This document shows positions 13,475-25,144 of a stretch of 64,000 bases of DNA, one piece after another. Positions within the stretch are counted from its first letter, which is position 1. The number at the start of each line of letters is the position of its first letter. The translations under genes were made by a program, and so were the position numbers. The stretch is taken from assembly GCA_002749535.1 (NCBI GenBank), contig MZZL01000065.1:226737-290736 (forward strand), read 5' to 3'. Under the pieces are notes generated by a model, which did no database searches, had not been told where the DNA came from, and saw only the letters and a list, made by a program, of their open reading frames with translations. The stretch comes from Apophysomyces variabilis. Taxonomy: Eukaryota > Mucoromycota > Mucoromycetes > Mucorales > Mucoraceae.

Positions 13475-14910
13475 CTATTTCTTTTTACCGAACAAACCCA
13501 AAGACCATCGACTTGGTCTTTTCTCAGGCAGTGAATCTTCTGGTGGGGAAGAAGGTCGACTGTTTCTTGGAGAAGACGGTTGTTCAGGTTGAATACTTTT
13601 GGTAGCAGCTAGGATTTGGAGTTTTTGACGCGAAGGTTCATAACCTTGGCTTGTGGCCATCTGGAACCATCCTTTGGCAACTTCTACATCCTGTGGCACA
13701 CCTTCTCCGTTTAGAAACCTAAACGTAGTTTGATTTATCATGTTAGATACACTCAGTCACCCATGTACATCTATCCAATCGATCCTGCAAAGACCAGCCT
13801 CCTCTTCTTCCTACTCAAAGATACTTACATTTCTCCTAGCATGTGTTGAGCGTAAGGATGCGGTGCGTCTGGTTGACTGGCAGCGGTCTGATAGTACTGA
13901 AAAGCTTTTTGATAATGACGCTCGACACCCCACCCGTTCCGGTACATATCTCCGAGGGCGGATTGGCAAAAGGTGATGTTCTGCTCCCCTTTGGTGCACC
14001 ATTCGAGTGCTTTGGCATAGTCTTTCTTGACGTTCCCTGATCCTCTGAGATAAATAGTAGCAATATCCTCAATCGCCAAAGTGAAACCCTGCTCCACGGA
14101 CGCTGCGAGCCATCGGATCGCTTCCTGTGCATTTTCAGGCGTGCCTCGTCCCTTCAGATAAAGACATCCCAAGATGTACTGGCAATACTTGTCCTGTGCC
14201 TTGGCTCCCATGGAGGCATAATTAAAAGCGCGTGCATCGTCCTTCGGGACCTCGGCGCTGCCTTCATAAAAGCCATAGGCTAAATCGACCAAGGCACGCT
14301 GATCCCCTTGCGCCAACGCCTTCTCATACCAATATAAAGATTGCGCCATGTTATTCTTAGAATATTTGTAGCGGTCACTGTACAAACGCCCAAGCTCATA
14401 AGCGGCTTCGGCATGCCCTTCTTCGGCAGCCTGCTGCAAATAACGAACGCCGGTATCGATATCTTGTTCTAGCCCAATGCCTTTGGAAAACAACAATCCA
14501 ACGAGATAGCAAAGATGAGGCCGACGTGTCTCAGCTGCTCCTTTGAGGATCAAGTCGATGGTGCTAAAACGATGCATGGTGTCGTCATGATGCTGAACAT
14601 CCTCCAGATCGGATGAGCATGCCGCCAGTGCCGATGCCAATTGTTTGTCGAAGACGCTGCGGGACCATAAATCAGCCTCACGTTGGTCTTTCTGAATAAA
14701 AGGGCTGGAACCTTCGGCATAGATGGTACTCAATTTAGTCTTCGCTTCAGTGTCATGTTGGGTTGCCCTGAGACGGAGGAATGTCAAGGCTTCCAGGGCG
14801 GCGGAGGCATCATCCTCTGTTGATTTCCGTATCAACTCGGTGGCATTCACAAGACGCAGTTCAGAAGCACTCTCCAAAAGCTGTCTAGGGTCTTGATATT
14901 CCAAAGCCAT
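13475..14910 (-). CDS. Sel1-like repeat (TPR-class) protein
   Basis: Two exons, 14910-13829 and 13718-13475, join in frame to 441 aa. I chose the ATG at 14910 (MALEYQDPRQLL). An in-frame ATG at 15084 exists, but the intervening codons are hydrophobic and phenylalanine-rich and look like 5' leader. The middle carries at least six Sel1-like repeats of about 36 residues, recognisable by A..LG.LY..G (for example GLLFSKGIGLEQD, LGRLYSDRYKYS, LGCLYLKGRGTPEN, YLRGSGNVKKD, LGDMYRNGWGVE). The C-terminus is Ser/Pro-rich and ends GKKK without a CaaX box, unlike Chs4/Skt5. Sel1 repeats are protein-interaction scaffolds, used in ER-associated degradation (Hrd3) and chitin synthase activation. The specific partner cannot be told here. 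Confidence 0.85.
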
Positions 14911-15690
14911 GGAACGCTGGGAAAAAGAGAGGAGAGGACAAAGAAAAAAAAAAAAGGACCTGCGGGAAGCCCGGAGAACTGTCTTTTTTTCATTTTGGAC
15001 AGCGGTGATTGTATTCCGTGCAATGTTACACACAGTGAGCAGAACGAGGATAAAAGTGGCACTTATGTCAGGATCCGAAAACAATCGAGCTTGGTACTAA
15101 CGTATGCAAAAGAATCTATGCGTTTATTTTTACCGTTGATAAATTGATCTATCTCATTTTGGTGATTTGCAAAACAAAGGAATTGACACTTATAGGATGA
15201 CTTGACCCCAAATTAATGCCTAGTGGTTTGTTCCATAAGCGAGTCTGACATACACAAATCCATAGGTGTGCAATACTGCAATCTCTCAAGACTGAATGCG
15301 ACTGTAGCTAACTGATCTGCTCTTTCACGCACAATAAGAAATGGCGCGACCTAGTCTATAAGAGCTGATAGTAGTTGAGGCAATTGTGTTTTGCTCCAAT
15401 GAGACACCTATATAGCACCTTTGTATTCAGACAAACGGGCTTTCTTATGATTTTTATGGCCACAATAGTGGTAAAAGACTTGTTGTACCGTAGCTCTTTT
15501 GCGCTTCATACTCTATGTCAGTATGATTGGCTGCCCGTGGTCGTGATTCGGAGTTTTGTTTATGTTAGTGCACGTCACTAGCAAGTCGCAAGTCGCGGCT
15601 GCACCCTCTCTGACTTTTTTCTCTCTCTATTTTCGTTGAGTTGTGTTGCGGCGTCTTTTTGGTTTCTTTTTTTCAAAGTCCCTATAAGAC
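14911..15690. other. Divergent intergenic region between Sel1 gene and U1-70K
   Basis: This 780 bp stretch contains the promoters of both neighbours. A purine run at about 14940-14955 lies just upstream of the Sel1 start on its own strand as a pyrimidine tract. No credible small gene is seen; short open frames here lack coding character. Confidence 0.6.
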
Positions 15691-16956
15691 ATGACAGACA
15701 AACTCCCACCCAATCTATTAAAGCTATTCGCACCACGTCCACCTCTTCCTTATGCTCCACCATTGGACAAAGATCCCGAAAAACGTGTCGGTGCCAAAAT
15801 TACAGGGATCGCATCTTTGGTCGACATGCTGAAGAACTATGACCCAGATTACGTTCCTTGGAAAACGATCGAAGAGAAACGAAAAGAAAAGGTACTCTCC
15901 CAAGGATAAAATTACCCCTTCTTGATCGTTCCGTTTTCTTACTGAACAATCTTTTTATACATAGATGGAAGCTAGAAAGAAAAAGGCGCAAGAAAATCTA
16001 ACCAAAGCAGAAGCCGAATGTAAGTAGAATAGTAAGATGGGGCAATGCCATGACTCACAGGATGACACTGTTTTAATAATGCAGATAACCCTGAGAACGA
16101 CGCCAACATTCAAGGAAACCCTTTTAACACGCTATTTGTCGCCAGGCTGAGCTACGAGTTGACAGACAGTGATCTTCTACGGGAATTTGAACTATACGGA
16201 CCAATCAAACACGTAAGTTTTGCTCTTCCTGAAATTTTTCTTCTTTTCTCTGTATACCAAGAGAGAGAGGGGTGCGGTAGAATAGAGATATATTTGCCTC
16301 CATGTGATTGCTTGTTTGAGGACGGAGATATCATGAGCTTAGGAAACTGACTTTACTTCTTTAGCTACGACTTGTAAAAGATACAGAAGGAAAGTCCCGT
16401 GGATATGCCTTTATTGAATACGAAAGGGAAAAGGATATGAAAGGTAAAGCAAATTGACCAATATTTAGGAATCGGATGTCACTGAAACATAAGTCGAAAT
16501 GTATTGCAATTGAAAAAAAAAGCTGCCTACAAGGATGCCGACGGTTTAAAAATACTTGGACGACGTATTATTGTGGATGTTGAACGTGGTCGAACAGTCA
16601 AAGGTTGGAGACCTCGCCGACTAGCAGGTGGACTAGGTGGCACACGCGATGGCCGATCCCAGAGTTCGAGCCATGCTAACCGCGACCGATCATCCTACAA
16701 CGATTATGGTCATGATCGTGGTTATGGTCGCCACGGCCATGATCGTGGAGGATATGGCGGTTATGGTGGAGGCGGCGGCGGTGGCTACGGTTACGGTAGA
16801 AGAGATTATGACGATCGAAGGAGATCTCGCATGCGTTCTAGAAGCCGAAGCCCACACGGATTCAAAGACAGGGAAAGAGAACGATATGGTGGTGGTCGTG
16901 GCAGAGATAGATCGAGAGACCGCATGGGCCGTAGAGACAGGGAACGTTACGCATGA
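15691..16956 (+). CDS. SNRNP70: U1 small nuclear ribonucleoprotein 70 kDa protein
   Basis: Five exons, 15691-15891, 15965-16019, 16085-16212, 16365-16443 and 16523-16956, give 298 aa in frame. The N-terminus ([17 protein letters not shown], then a conserved segment ending [15 protein letters not shown]) is the hallmark U1-70K region that contacts U1-C and the Sm core. The RRM follows, with RNP2 LFVARLSYE and RNP1 RGYAFIEYE, then the conserved [20 protein letters not shown]. The tail is Gly/Tyr-rich and then Arg/Ser/Asp-rich (RSRSRSPH). By family it binds stem-loop I of U1 snRNA and acts in 5' splice site recognition in the nucleus. The last intron has an A-rich rather than pyrimidine-rich acceptor (a run of nine A before AG-like end), which is unusual. 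Confidence 0.95.
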
Positions 16957-17292
16957 ACGTGAGAATAACACAGTCTTTCACTTTTCCAATTCTATGTGTC
17001 ATTTTATTGTCTTAAGAATAATGAATGGGCAAGTATAACAAGTTAGGAAACCACAACACGGTTTTTGGGTAAGCATTTTTTTTAGAAGAGAAAGAAGAAT
17101 TAAGAAAGAAAGAGAGAGACAGAAAAAGAATGGGAATGTACAACTTTTTCATGTGTTTGACCCTTGATGGGTTGAGAAAAAAAAAACTATTGTACGACCA
17201 TAGACTGTAGCACACCGCGCAATTAGCAGTGGTTGTTTGATGTAACCATAAACTGTTTTCTGCTGAGTCTCTTCAACACTATCTCTCTTGTT
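16957..17292. other. Short intergenic region
   Basis: 336 bp between U1-70K and the IML2-like gene. It has a purine-rich stretch at 17085-17130. An in-frame ATG at 17233 could extend the next gene by 20 hydrophobic residues; I did not use it. Confidence 0.5.
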
Positions 17293-20216
17293 ATGGAAGC
17301 TGCCGAGGAAAGACACTCAATCAAACCAGTAGAAAATGAGGAACTCCATAATAAACATGATGCAGCCGAGTCGAAAATTCAGGAGGCAGACAAAGTGGGG
17401 CCAGCGGAGAACGATGTTGAGCATCCGGTTTTCCAGCTAGCCTCCACTGCCTTGGACAGAGGGTATACGTCGGCTGAATTGACGGATGTCGTTCCTCCTG
17501 TTGCCACACCTACTGGATCGTTCGAGACCGAACGCACATTGAAGCATAAACCGGAACAAACAATGGCCAATGTTATCTCGATTGCAAAAGTGGATCCCAC
17601 CGAGGTGGAACCGAACACGCTTGGGCCTAGAGAACAAGAAAAAGAAGGTGTGGTCTGCTTCATTATCCAATGAAAGAAAGCAATGACTGAAAGATACATG
17701 GGCCTTGGAAAACTTTCTGTAGACGAACAAGTGATCATTGGTCTACAGCATATGTTAAATAATCGATTTATGAATGCCAAGGCGATATTCGAAAAGAAAG
17801 CAGATAGGTAAGCGAAAAAGGATTGGTCATGCCTTCTTGTTCTTAATAAAGATGATGTAGAAACCCGCTCTATGCATTGTCATTAAGTTCCATGGCCTTT
17901 CTCAAAGGTAAAGTCTCTAGTTACCCTTTTAAACTCTCTTTGATAATGAACCGTTATTCTTTTCTTTTTTCAATGCAGCTATCATGGTAAAAAAAACATA
18001 GACATGTTAATGAAAGCCAAGTTCTCAATCGCCTTTCCATTCAACACTAGACTTCGGGTGAACATGATTATGCGATGGCCCTGAAAGTTTTGAATACTAC
18101 CTATGATTTAGCCAAGGCCGAATTAGATGCCACCAAACAACCTTCTGGCTCATCCGGATCAGGCTATTTCTCGGGTTACTACGACTATTTAAGGCAAGGT
18201 GGCCATGACGATCCTCATCCGGTTTCCACAACAAGAGCCACGGTTCCTACATCGACCAATGCAAAGGAGGAGCCACCATTTCCACCCAACGGTGTGCTGC
18301 GAGCGAATGTTATCAAGGCAGAATGCTGCTTGCAGATTGCGATTTTACAACTATTACAGGAAACCATTATGGGTTATGTCAAATGTGGATTAAATCTTCG
18401 CAGAGGTAAGAAAGAGAGGAAACCGATCTTGGCTTCAAAAATATAACTTACAGACTGGGCAACAAAATATAGCCTACAGTAGCTATAGTTATGTCTGGCA
18501 GGAATATCAGAGAATGGGCAGTGAACATGAGAAATATATGGATGGAGATACAGTTTCAGGTGTACAGTTTGGGTAAGTTCTCACTGAGAAAAACAGGAAA
18601 GGGATTATGAGATTCACATTTTCTATGATAGTATCGGCTCTGTTCATCTCGTTCTTTCCGCCCTGCCTGCAAAGATACTGAAAGCCATCTCTGCTTTTGG
18701 CTGGAAACCGGACAAACAGTTAGGATTTACTTTACTCAAGCAATGTGCGGAAAACAAACGTGTGCGATCCCCAATGGCTACCATGGTGTAAGTAGACATG
18801 TTAATATCCCGGACAATGAAGCTAAATCCCAATCCTACATCACAGATTACTTGCTTATTATTGTGCTGTTACTTCCTATGCACCCCAAATTCTATCGGAT
18901 GTCTACGTCAAAACGGCTACGGAGGTATAAAAAAAAGGCTTTTAGAGAAATTGAAGAAAACCTTGTCGATGAATTTCTCCTGTTGTTAGTATTCATCTAG
19001 TTTTTTTTAGGCACTTCTGGAATCACAAAGTCAGCACCCCAATTCTGCGTTATATCTTTTCTTTGCTGGTCATATTGCTCGTTTGCGATTTGATCTACCT
19101 CTTTCTACGCAATCCTATCTGTATGCCGCCGAGATCAGTAAAAGCGAATGGGCTGAGTTAGCCGTCACCAATGCTTGCCGATATGAAATTGCCATGAATC
19201 ATATGATTACCGGTAATTGGGTGCAAGCAGCCTGTACATTTGAGCAACTATGCGAGAAGAAGTACTGGTCCGCGGCTTTTTGCAAGTATGCCCAAGGTGC
19301 TTGTCTGGAAATGGCGGGTGAACGCACGGAGGCCATTCTGGCTTTTGCCGAGGTACCTGGCTTGGTGGTGAAAAAGCTGGGTGGACGTATGTCGGACATT
19401 GACGGCTATGTCCTTCGGAAAGTAGAGACGTTTCAGGATAGTGGCTACCAAGATTTGGATATGTATGTTCCTGTCTTGGAGTTTATGGCAATTTGGAATC
19501 TTTTCCATATGATGGATCATGACTTGCTGAAGCAATTGAAACAACGTGTGCAAAAAGGACTAGAGACGATTGAATCGCGAGAAAAGTACGCTTTGGAGGC
19601 AAGAAAGCATGAATTGGCACCCGAGACGGCGTTACCCGATTATTTCGATGAACGTGCAATCCTCTTGTTCACCAAGGCTTCGATCCAAAACGTGATTGGA
19701 CAAGCCAGCGAAACGGCTCTTCATATTAACTGGATTCTTGACCACAAGGATCAGTTTGCCGTGGATCCTTGGGTGGTTCCCTATGCACTTTGGTATGTGG
19801 TATTATAGAATGTGCCTACAGGTCAGCTCCGTTTGCTTCTTCTCATATTTCTTCCTTTTTTCCTTTTTCTCCTTTCTAGGGAAGCTGGTGTTTCTGCATG
19901 GAAATTGGATCAGAAAAACAGAAGCCGTCATATATGGGAGATGGCCTTGGAATATTCCAAGTATCATTTCGAACATCGTCTAGCAGTGGTAAGCTTAAGG
20001 GAAAGCAAAACGTCATAGCGAGTCTAGAGGACGTAGAAATGAACAATTTCTGTTTCTTTTTTTTAGCGTCTTAATCTTGCGCTTTCTCGGGCGGAAGAGT
20101 TGGGATTCACCAAGGCCATTGCTCAACCTATCGACAACAAAAAGCGATTCTCCATCCTTGTAGGAGCTGGTGCACGGAGCAATAAAAATAACAATAATAA
20201 CACCAACATGAAATAA
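17293..20216 (+). CDS. IML2/TTC39-like TPR protein (DUF3808 type)
   Basis: Eleven exons (17293-17647, 17681-17807, 17861-17907, 17979-17986, 18051-18405, 18473-18572, 18632-18787, 18846-18924, 19011-19792, 19880-19988, 20067-20216) give 755 aa in frame. Exon 4 is only 8 nt (CTATCATG), but it is needed to keep the frame of the family motif AIMTSGEHDYAMALKVL. Other family-like segments are GLQHMLNNRFMNAKAIFE, MVLLAYYCAVTSYAPQ and the TPR-like NHMITGNWVQAACTFEQL. By family, yeast Iml2 acts in clearance of lipid-droplet-linked protein inclusions, and TTC39 proteins are TPR proteins of lipid metabolism. The first intron as modelled is just 33 nt, so the acidic N-terminal exon is the least certain part. 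A start at the ATG at 17684 would avoid it. The C-terminus ends in an Asn run. Confidence 0.82.
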
Positions 20217-20536
20217 TCCATCGAGTTTGGTCAATCGGACGATCTCTTATATCATGCAATGGCAAGAGCAGCCTGATTGACAATAATAAAACGAAAAGTA
20301 CCTCAGATTATATCCGATCACATTCGTTTAATTTTATATAATTTTCACTTTTTTAAAAGAATCGTTCTACTTTTTCTAAGTTTCGGTTGCATCGTAACAG
20401 ATGAAGTGTTCATTTTTCAGGCAAAAAGGAATGAAATATTTTTACAACTATCACGCATATCCTCCTTCCCGATGGGTTTTTTCTTTTAAGCGTGTGGGCA
20501 AACACAAAGGTTGAAATAAAGGGATAAAAGTAACAT
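20217..20536. other. Convergent 3' intergenic region
   Basis: 320 bp between two convergent stops. AT-rich, with candidate polyadenylation signals for both strands. No gene seen. Confidence 0.55.
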
Positions 20537-21262
20537 TTAATTGACAGATCGACCATCCAAAGCACGTTGTTCAAGGTACAAGCCTCGTTCGGTCCATTTT
20601 CTGGCACGCAAGGTTCCCAGCACCTGATCCATCTTTTGCTGAGCTTGTCTTTCCCGTTCTTCTTGTTGTGCTCGTATCTCATAAAACTCAGAGGTAGCCT
20701 TTGCGTATGCTTTTCGTTCAGACATCTTTTCGTTGGTCATCAAATGAAGTTGATACTTGATCACGCTATCATTTCGGTTTCAAATCAGTCTCTTTCTTTT
20801 TCCCCTTGGCTCCTTTCCATGAAAAAAGAAAACTTACGTTTCTCCATCGATTTCATTAGGATCCATGCCTGGCAAAAGTAACTGACTGAAATCGGTACGA
20901 TTGAGACCTGAATCGTCTTCCACCAAGATCTTAGGTTTAGCCAGTTCAAATGGATGGTCTTTGTAGAATTGTTTTCGCAGTCTGTCTTCCGGATATACGA
21001 TGGCGCGTGGACGGGGTGCTCTTGTTTTCAAATGCTTTTGTTTATGGCGAGCAGACGTGGGCGTGTTTTTCACTGTCCACTCTTTTTCCAATGCGGTCTG
21101 TGCTGAAATGTTGATTTCGGGATTCTGAGAGCGAATGATAGAGGGGCCTGGTGGGATGGCCTGAAGCACGGGAAGCCAAAGAGGAGGTTCCTTTATCAAG
21201 TTTCCTTTTATGAGGTTCGAAACATTGCGAGCGAGAGCCGTAGGTACTGGACGGTAAGCCAT
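20537..21262 (-). CDS. RSM25: Mitochondrial small ribosomal subunit protein mS23 (Rsm25 family)
   Basis: Two exons, 21262-20838 and 20765-20537, join in frame to 217 aa. The N-terminus (VSNLIKGNLIKEPPLWLPVL, then IPPGPSIIRS) matches the conserved start of fungal Rsm25/mS23, where a short basic helix is followed by a Pro-rich stretch. A later segment, YPEDRLRKQFYKDHPFELAKP, is also family-like (PEDxLRxxFYxDHP). The C-terminal exon is a charged helix. By family it is a component of the mitoribosome small subunit, encoded in the nucleus and imported. The gene is convergent with the IML2-like gene. Confidence 0.85.
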
Positions 21263-21992
21263 GGTCCACACAAATAAACGGAGGAATGGGGGGGAACAAA
21301 CACAAAATCGGGAGGGCAACTTGGGATGTGTTGAATGATAGGAAAACCGGTCACGTCTGTCAAGGGGTCGGAATTCAGCCTTTGTGGAAGCGTTTCTTCA
21401 CCACGCGAAACATTGTTCCCACACGCCACCGCCAAATACCACTTCAAACATGGATTGCTTATAATGCTTATAGTTACGGGTTGGAAGCTAATGATGTTGC
21501 ATAGGTCACGGAACTTTACAGCGAACCTGCTTACACCTTCGCATTCATACACTGCTGTCCAATCAATAGCTGGACATAACCAAAAGCATTCTTCTCTAAC
21601 GCGACAAATACAGTAACAGGCATTGTTTCTTGCAGAAAAAGGTTTTTTCCCTTATTATCCTGTTATCAGCTATCCAAGAGTAGGGTCTGTAACCTCAAAA
21701 GCATCTATATCTGAGATCTTTAACCGAAGAATACCAGTACACCTGCCAATCACGTTGTGATAGGGTGATATCGTTTCTGCAGCATCATACCACCTAATTC
21801 TCATGAATTCTACACATTTGCAACGTGGTCTCTGCCAAAGGTTTACATAACATACCATATAAAAATAACAATGTAGAATTATGCTTAGGTTACGATATGT
21901 AGATAAGAGCAAGTTAGACAAGCATAGTATTATTGATGCTATTGCGAGTTCAAGTACATGCTAAAGACAGACTTTTTGAGTAAACCCTACTC
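21263..21992. other. Intergenic region upstream of mS23
   Basis: About 730 bp holding the mS23 promoter and the 3' region of the secreted-protein gene. Short open frames on both strands overlap one another and look random. No RNA gene or repeat seen. Confidence 0.5.
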
Positions 21993-22514
21993 TTAATAAA
22001 AGTCATGCTCATAGTAATCATTCAAGCGGTGTACATGCGATTGGTGGTGTGAGAATCGTTCACTAGCCTTTGGTTGCACTCCAAACCGATAGTCATCGTC
22101 CTCCACTGGTAGTACATCTGCTCGTACCTTCAGATCATTTGTTGGCTGCTCTGTCGCACTTTGACCAATAAACGTGAGTAGCTGGTTATCACCTTGGATT
22201 CGAATGTGGAGCCTCTCTGTATCGTCATTGATCAGACCTGGGTATCTTCCATCAAAAGCAGAAAGATCGTCGACTTCAACATAACCTCGAGAGACACGCC
22301 CAGGATAAGCTTCGGTAAGGTGTTGAGGTCTTTCCACTTGCCAAAAATTAACACGGATAGTCTTTTCAATTGTAGGCAATTCGATGATGGTAAAATAAGG
22401 CGGGGGAAAGATGCGAGGTGATGGCAGGAACTTAAGAACGGCTGGATACCTTGCGGCAGAGACAGCAGCAAATAGAAAAGTAAAGGCAGCAAGAAGAGTA
22501 GATTGCAACTTCAT
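21993..22514 (-). CDS. Small secreted protein, unrecognised
   Basis: A single exon of 173 aa from the ATG at 22514 to a TAA at 21995-21993. The N-terminus is a textbook signal peptide (basic MKLQS, hydrophobic core LLAAFTFLFAAV, small residues SAA near position 20). The mature part has no Cys and no further membrane segment, so it is probably exported. It contains an Ile/Pro-rich beginning, a central segment RIQGDNQLLTFIGQS and a His/Tyr-rich tail (HHQSHVHRLNDYYEHD) that could bind metal. I do not recognise a family. The frame is clean, and the signal peptide makes chance unlikely. Confidence 0.6.
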   Translation of the reverse strand: MKLQSTLLAAFTFLFAAVSAARYPAVLKFLPSPRIFPPPYFTIIELPTIEKTIRVNFWQVERPQHLTEAYPGRVSRGYVEVDDLSAFDGRYPGLINDDTERLHIRIQGDNQLLTFIGQSATEQPTNDLKVRADVLPVEDDDYRFGVQPKASERFSHHQSHVHRLNDYYEHDFY

Positions 22515-23085
22515 GGTTCACCAGAAAAGAAGCTTTTGGTTAGATGAAAGTGGCTCCTGTTTTCGATCTCTTTTATAATCATTTCGGTGGAACCATTTGT
22601 TCGCAAAACCTGTCCGCTTCCTTGTTCGATTCCCACGGAATGATTACAGTATGAAACACTCAAAATTTGACAGTGCTTTCCTTCATTTGGAGACTGCTGC
22701 AAGAAAGAGCAAACGGCATCAGATAGTGGAATACCTAGCAAAAAACACTTATTATGATATTTTCTTTTTATCGTTGTTCTCAATGCTCGTTGCATTAAGC
22801 ATAACCTATGTGAAACTGTTACGATCTTCTTGGCGCGTCTGCTGGTCAAGCATCTGTTTCTCTTTCGTTTATTTTCTGATGGCGTATTTTAAGTTTGAAA
22901 CGCACCGGATACACGGAAATGAAAACGAAGGAACGGTTGCACGAGAAGCGGAGCGGGCCTGACTTTATTGTTTAATTTGTTATGCGCTGTTTCTGGCATA
23001 TCAAATCACAATATGTAATACTTGTTGTAGGCGTTTTCATTGTAACACGCACGCAATCCAGATTCTGAGCGTCTTAATTTCTTCT
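22515..23085. other. Intergenic region, with a weak ORF at 22651-22962
   Basis: This holds the promoter of the secreted-protein gene. On the plus strand an ATG at 22651 opens 103 codons with two hydrophobic stretches (FFLSLFSMLVALSITYV and CWSSICFSFVYFLMAYF). It lacks a recognisable family and could be chance. The inverted repeat arm begins at or before 23086. Confidence 0.3.
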
Positions 23086-25144
23086 CTGTAATTGTTTAAG
23101 CACTATAAGCATGACCCAAACCATTGCACCTTGGTTGATGGGAATGGTGTGAATTATGTTGCTGTGTTGCAAAGGATTAAAGTCTTGTCGGCAGCCAGCA
23201 GCTTGGTTGAACTTCGTATTTTTCATGATCCCATCTGGGAAATCAGTGTGTGTCCCGATGAGAAACTTCCAACTGTCAACCAGATATCCAAAGCATTTCT
23301 TTTTGCTTATGCTTTTTATATCTCCAGTTTCTATCCTGGCAGCAACATATGTAAGTACGTTCCAGTAGTAGAAACACAGCGGTGCAGCCTTTTTTCTTTC
23401 TTTTGGGACAACGGCAAACTCAGCCAAATGCTGATGCTGGCCTTCCAAGATTATTGTTATCCAAACGGTGTTCTATATTGTTGCTTCAGCTGTGCTGGAT
23501 GATAATGACAACATCTACGGCGTACAACTTCTACTACTTCACGTAATCAGAGTCTCTTACATTTTTCTAGTGGAGTTAGTCTACTAACAATGCTTAGCAC
23601 AGCAGCTATATTAAATCAGCCTTGTTTAATTTTGCAACCAATACTTTATTTAGTTTCATTGCTTGTTTGTCATCGTTTGAGCATATCCCGTACATTACTT
23701 TAGTGTATGGAGCCTATCTGATTTATTTTGTTACCTTCATAACTTTGCTTTATAGTGTTGTCTTGTGACAAGATATCAGTCAAGACGAAATCATAAAATT
23801 ACTCTCCAAGCCGGAGCCTCCCGTTTGCTTTGCTTTTCGGCTCTATCACCGAACTGTGCCACAGCTTTTCAATACTTTCTCCAGGTATTCCACTTTTCAC
23901 AGAGGCAGATACCTAGATATCTCAAGTATTTCGCAGGCTGAGTCAGAGGCGAGCCGAGACGTTGATACTGGAAAATCCATGCTAGCTTTGCATCATACAT
24001 ACCATATCTCTCGCCTTCCTTATTGATTAATTCAAATAGGAGTACAAGCTAGAATTCGCAACGGAAGATTTGGTTTATTTCATTGCAATGATCGTGTCAA
24101 TCTTCCCTCTTCTTCATGTCTCTCAAAGCATTTGTAGCTAAAACATTAAACGAAATAACAATGGAAGCGATAAACCACACTAGAAAAAGAAATCTCTTTA
24201 AACGGACTGCACATAAATCACACGAACAGTTTTGTTTAGGTAAGCAAGAAAAATGTCGATTTCGTTTTTTAATGGTTGCAAAACTGAAAGTTTCTAGCCA
24301 AGATATTACTGCTGCATGCGCGATTCGTGGGACAATTTATTCAACGACCATTGCTTTACCGCTCTTTGTTATTCCATGACATTGACTGTCTGGTCCATCG
24401 AACATGTGCTCATTTCGGACATCTTATGTAATACATTGATTATAGTCCGCTTGAAAGAAACTAATGCTCTGCAGAACGAAAGCATGTTATTGCGAGATCT
24501 ATGTATTATATATCTTTATTGCTATTATTTACCTGTTTACATCACTACTCAAAGAACTCCCGTATCTTTGATTAGCTCTCCGATGAATGATTTATCCGGA
24601 TGCAGGTCTATCAACCACGCTCTCCACAGATCAATGACTGGCACAATATCCCTGCTTAATGTGTAACGCACAAATTCAGTACCGGCTACTGTGTTTGTCT
24701 GAAAAACAACTGGAGCAGAACCAACATCAGCAGGGGCAAGTTCTTGCTGGCTATCTCCGGAAACGAACACCGGGCACACTTGAAATACCAATTGCATGTC
24801 ATGGCGTAGATCGTTTATACCTTTCATGATGTTCATGTATTCCACAGTTTGTAATTCTCGTCGTGTGGTCAGCATGTTTTGCAGTACGTCCTGTGTAGCA
24901 TGAATTTAGCTTTAATGTTCTGCAAATGCAGACTCATCAACGGCGTTGCTTGCTATGAGTCACATATCAATATACTACCAACGCATGTTTATGTCCTTTT
25001 CAGCGCGAACTTGACCCTTTCTTTGACTCAAAATTTATTTAGGATAGCATAAAGGTAACCATTCAATAAACATTATGTTAACTAAAACAAACTACGGATG
25101 ATCAACGGCCTTTGTCCTTTCCATATCCGGAATCTTTCAGATAA
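23086..25144 (+). repeat. Arm 1 of a large inverted repeat (partner 61945-64000)
   Basis: The reverse complement of 61945-64000 matches this stretch end to end; base 64000 pairs with 23086, where the window ends, so the repeat may extend further left. From 23086 to about 24875 the arms look nearly identical: all long open frames translate the same except one Pro/Arg change near 23230. From about 24876 to 25144 there are at least a dozen differences plus a small indel, and similarity stops near the string CTTTCAGATAA. The arm carries a minus-strand Crypton-like gene fragment and several unassigned open frames, so it behaves as a degraded mobile-element segment. The arms lie about 37 kb apart. 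Confidence 0.9.
24549..24875 (-). pseudogene. Fragment with GCR1_C-like DNA-binding domain (Crypton-type remnant)
   Basis: A 108-codon frame from an ATG at 24875. The C-terminal half (RYTLSRDIVPVIDLWRAW, then a segment ending FIGELIKDTG) fits the pattern Y.LSR.V..V.DLW.EW of the GCR1_C-type DNA-binding domain. In fungi this domain is found in Gcr1/Msn1 and at the C-terminus of many Crypton-like tyrosine-recombinase proteins. The Arg-rich continuation expected after this motif is cut by a stop, and no recombinase core is seen upstream, so I call it a remnant. An identical copy lies at 62211-62537 on the other strand. The domain call is from motif memory only. Confidence 0.5.

Noticed and set aside
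16637..17038. Ala/Val/Met-rich open frame inside the 3' part of the U1-70K gene
   Set aside because: Out-of-frame shadow of the Gly/Tyr/Arg-rich U1-70K tail.
23074..23502. Overlapping frames of 124 and 136 codons on opposite strands in the repeat arm
   Set aside because: At most one could be coding; neither has an ATG start or a family I recognise, so they are left as part of the repeat.
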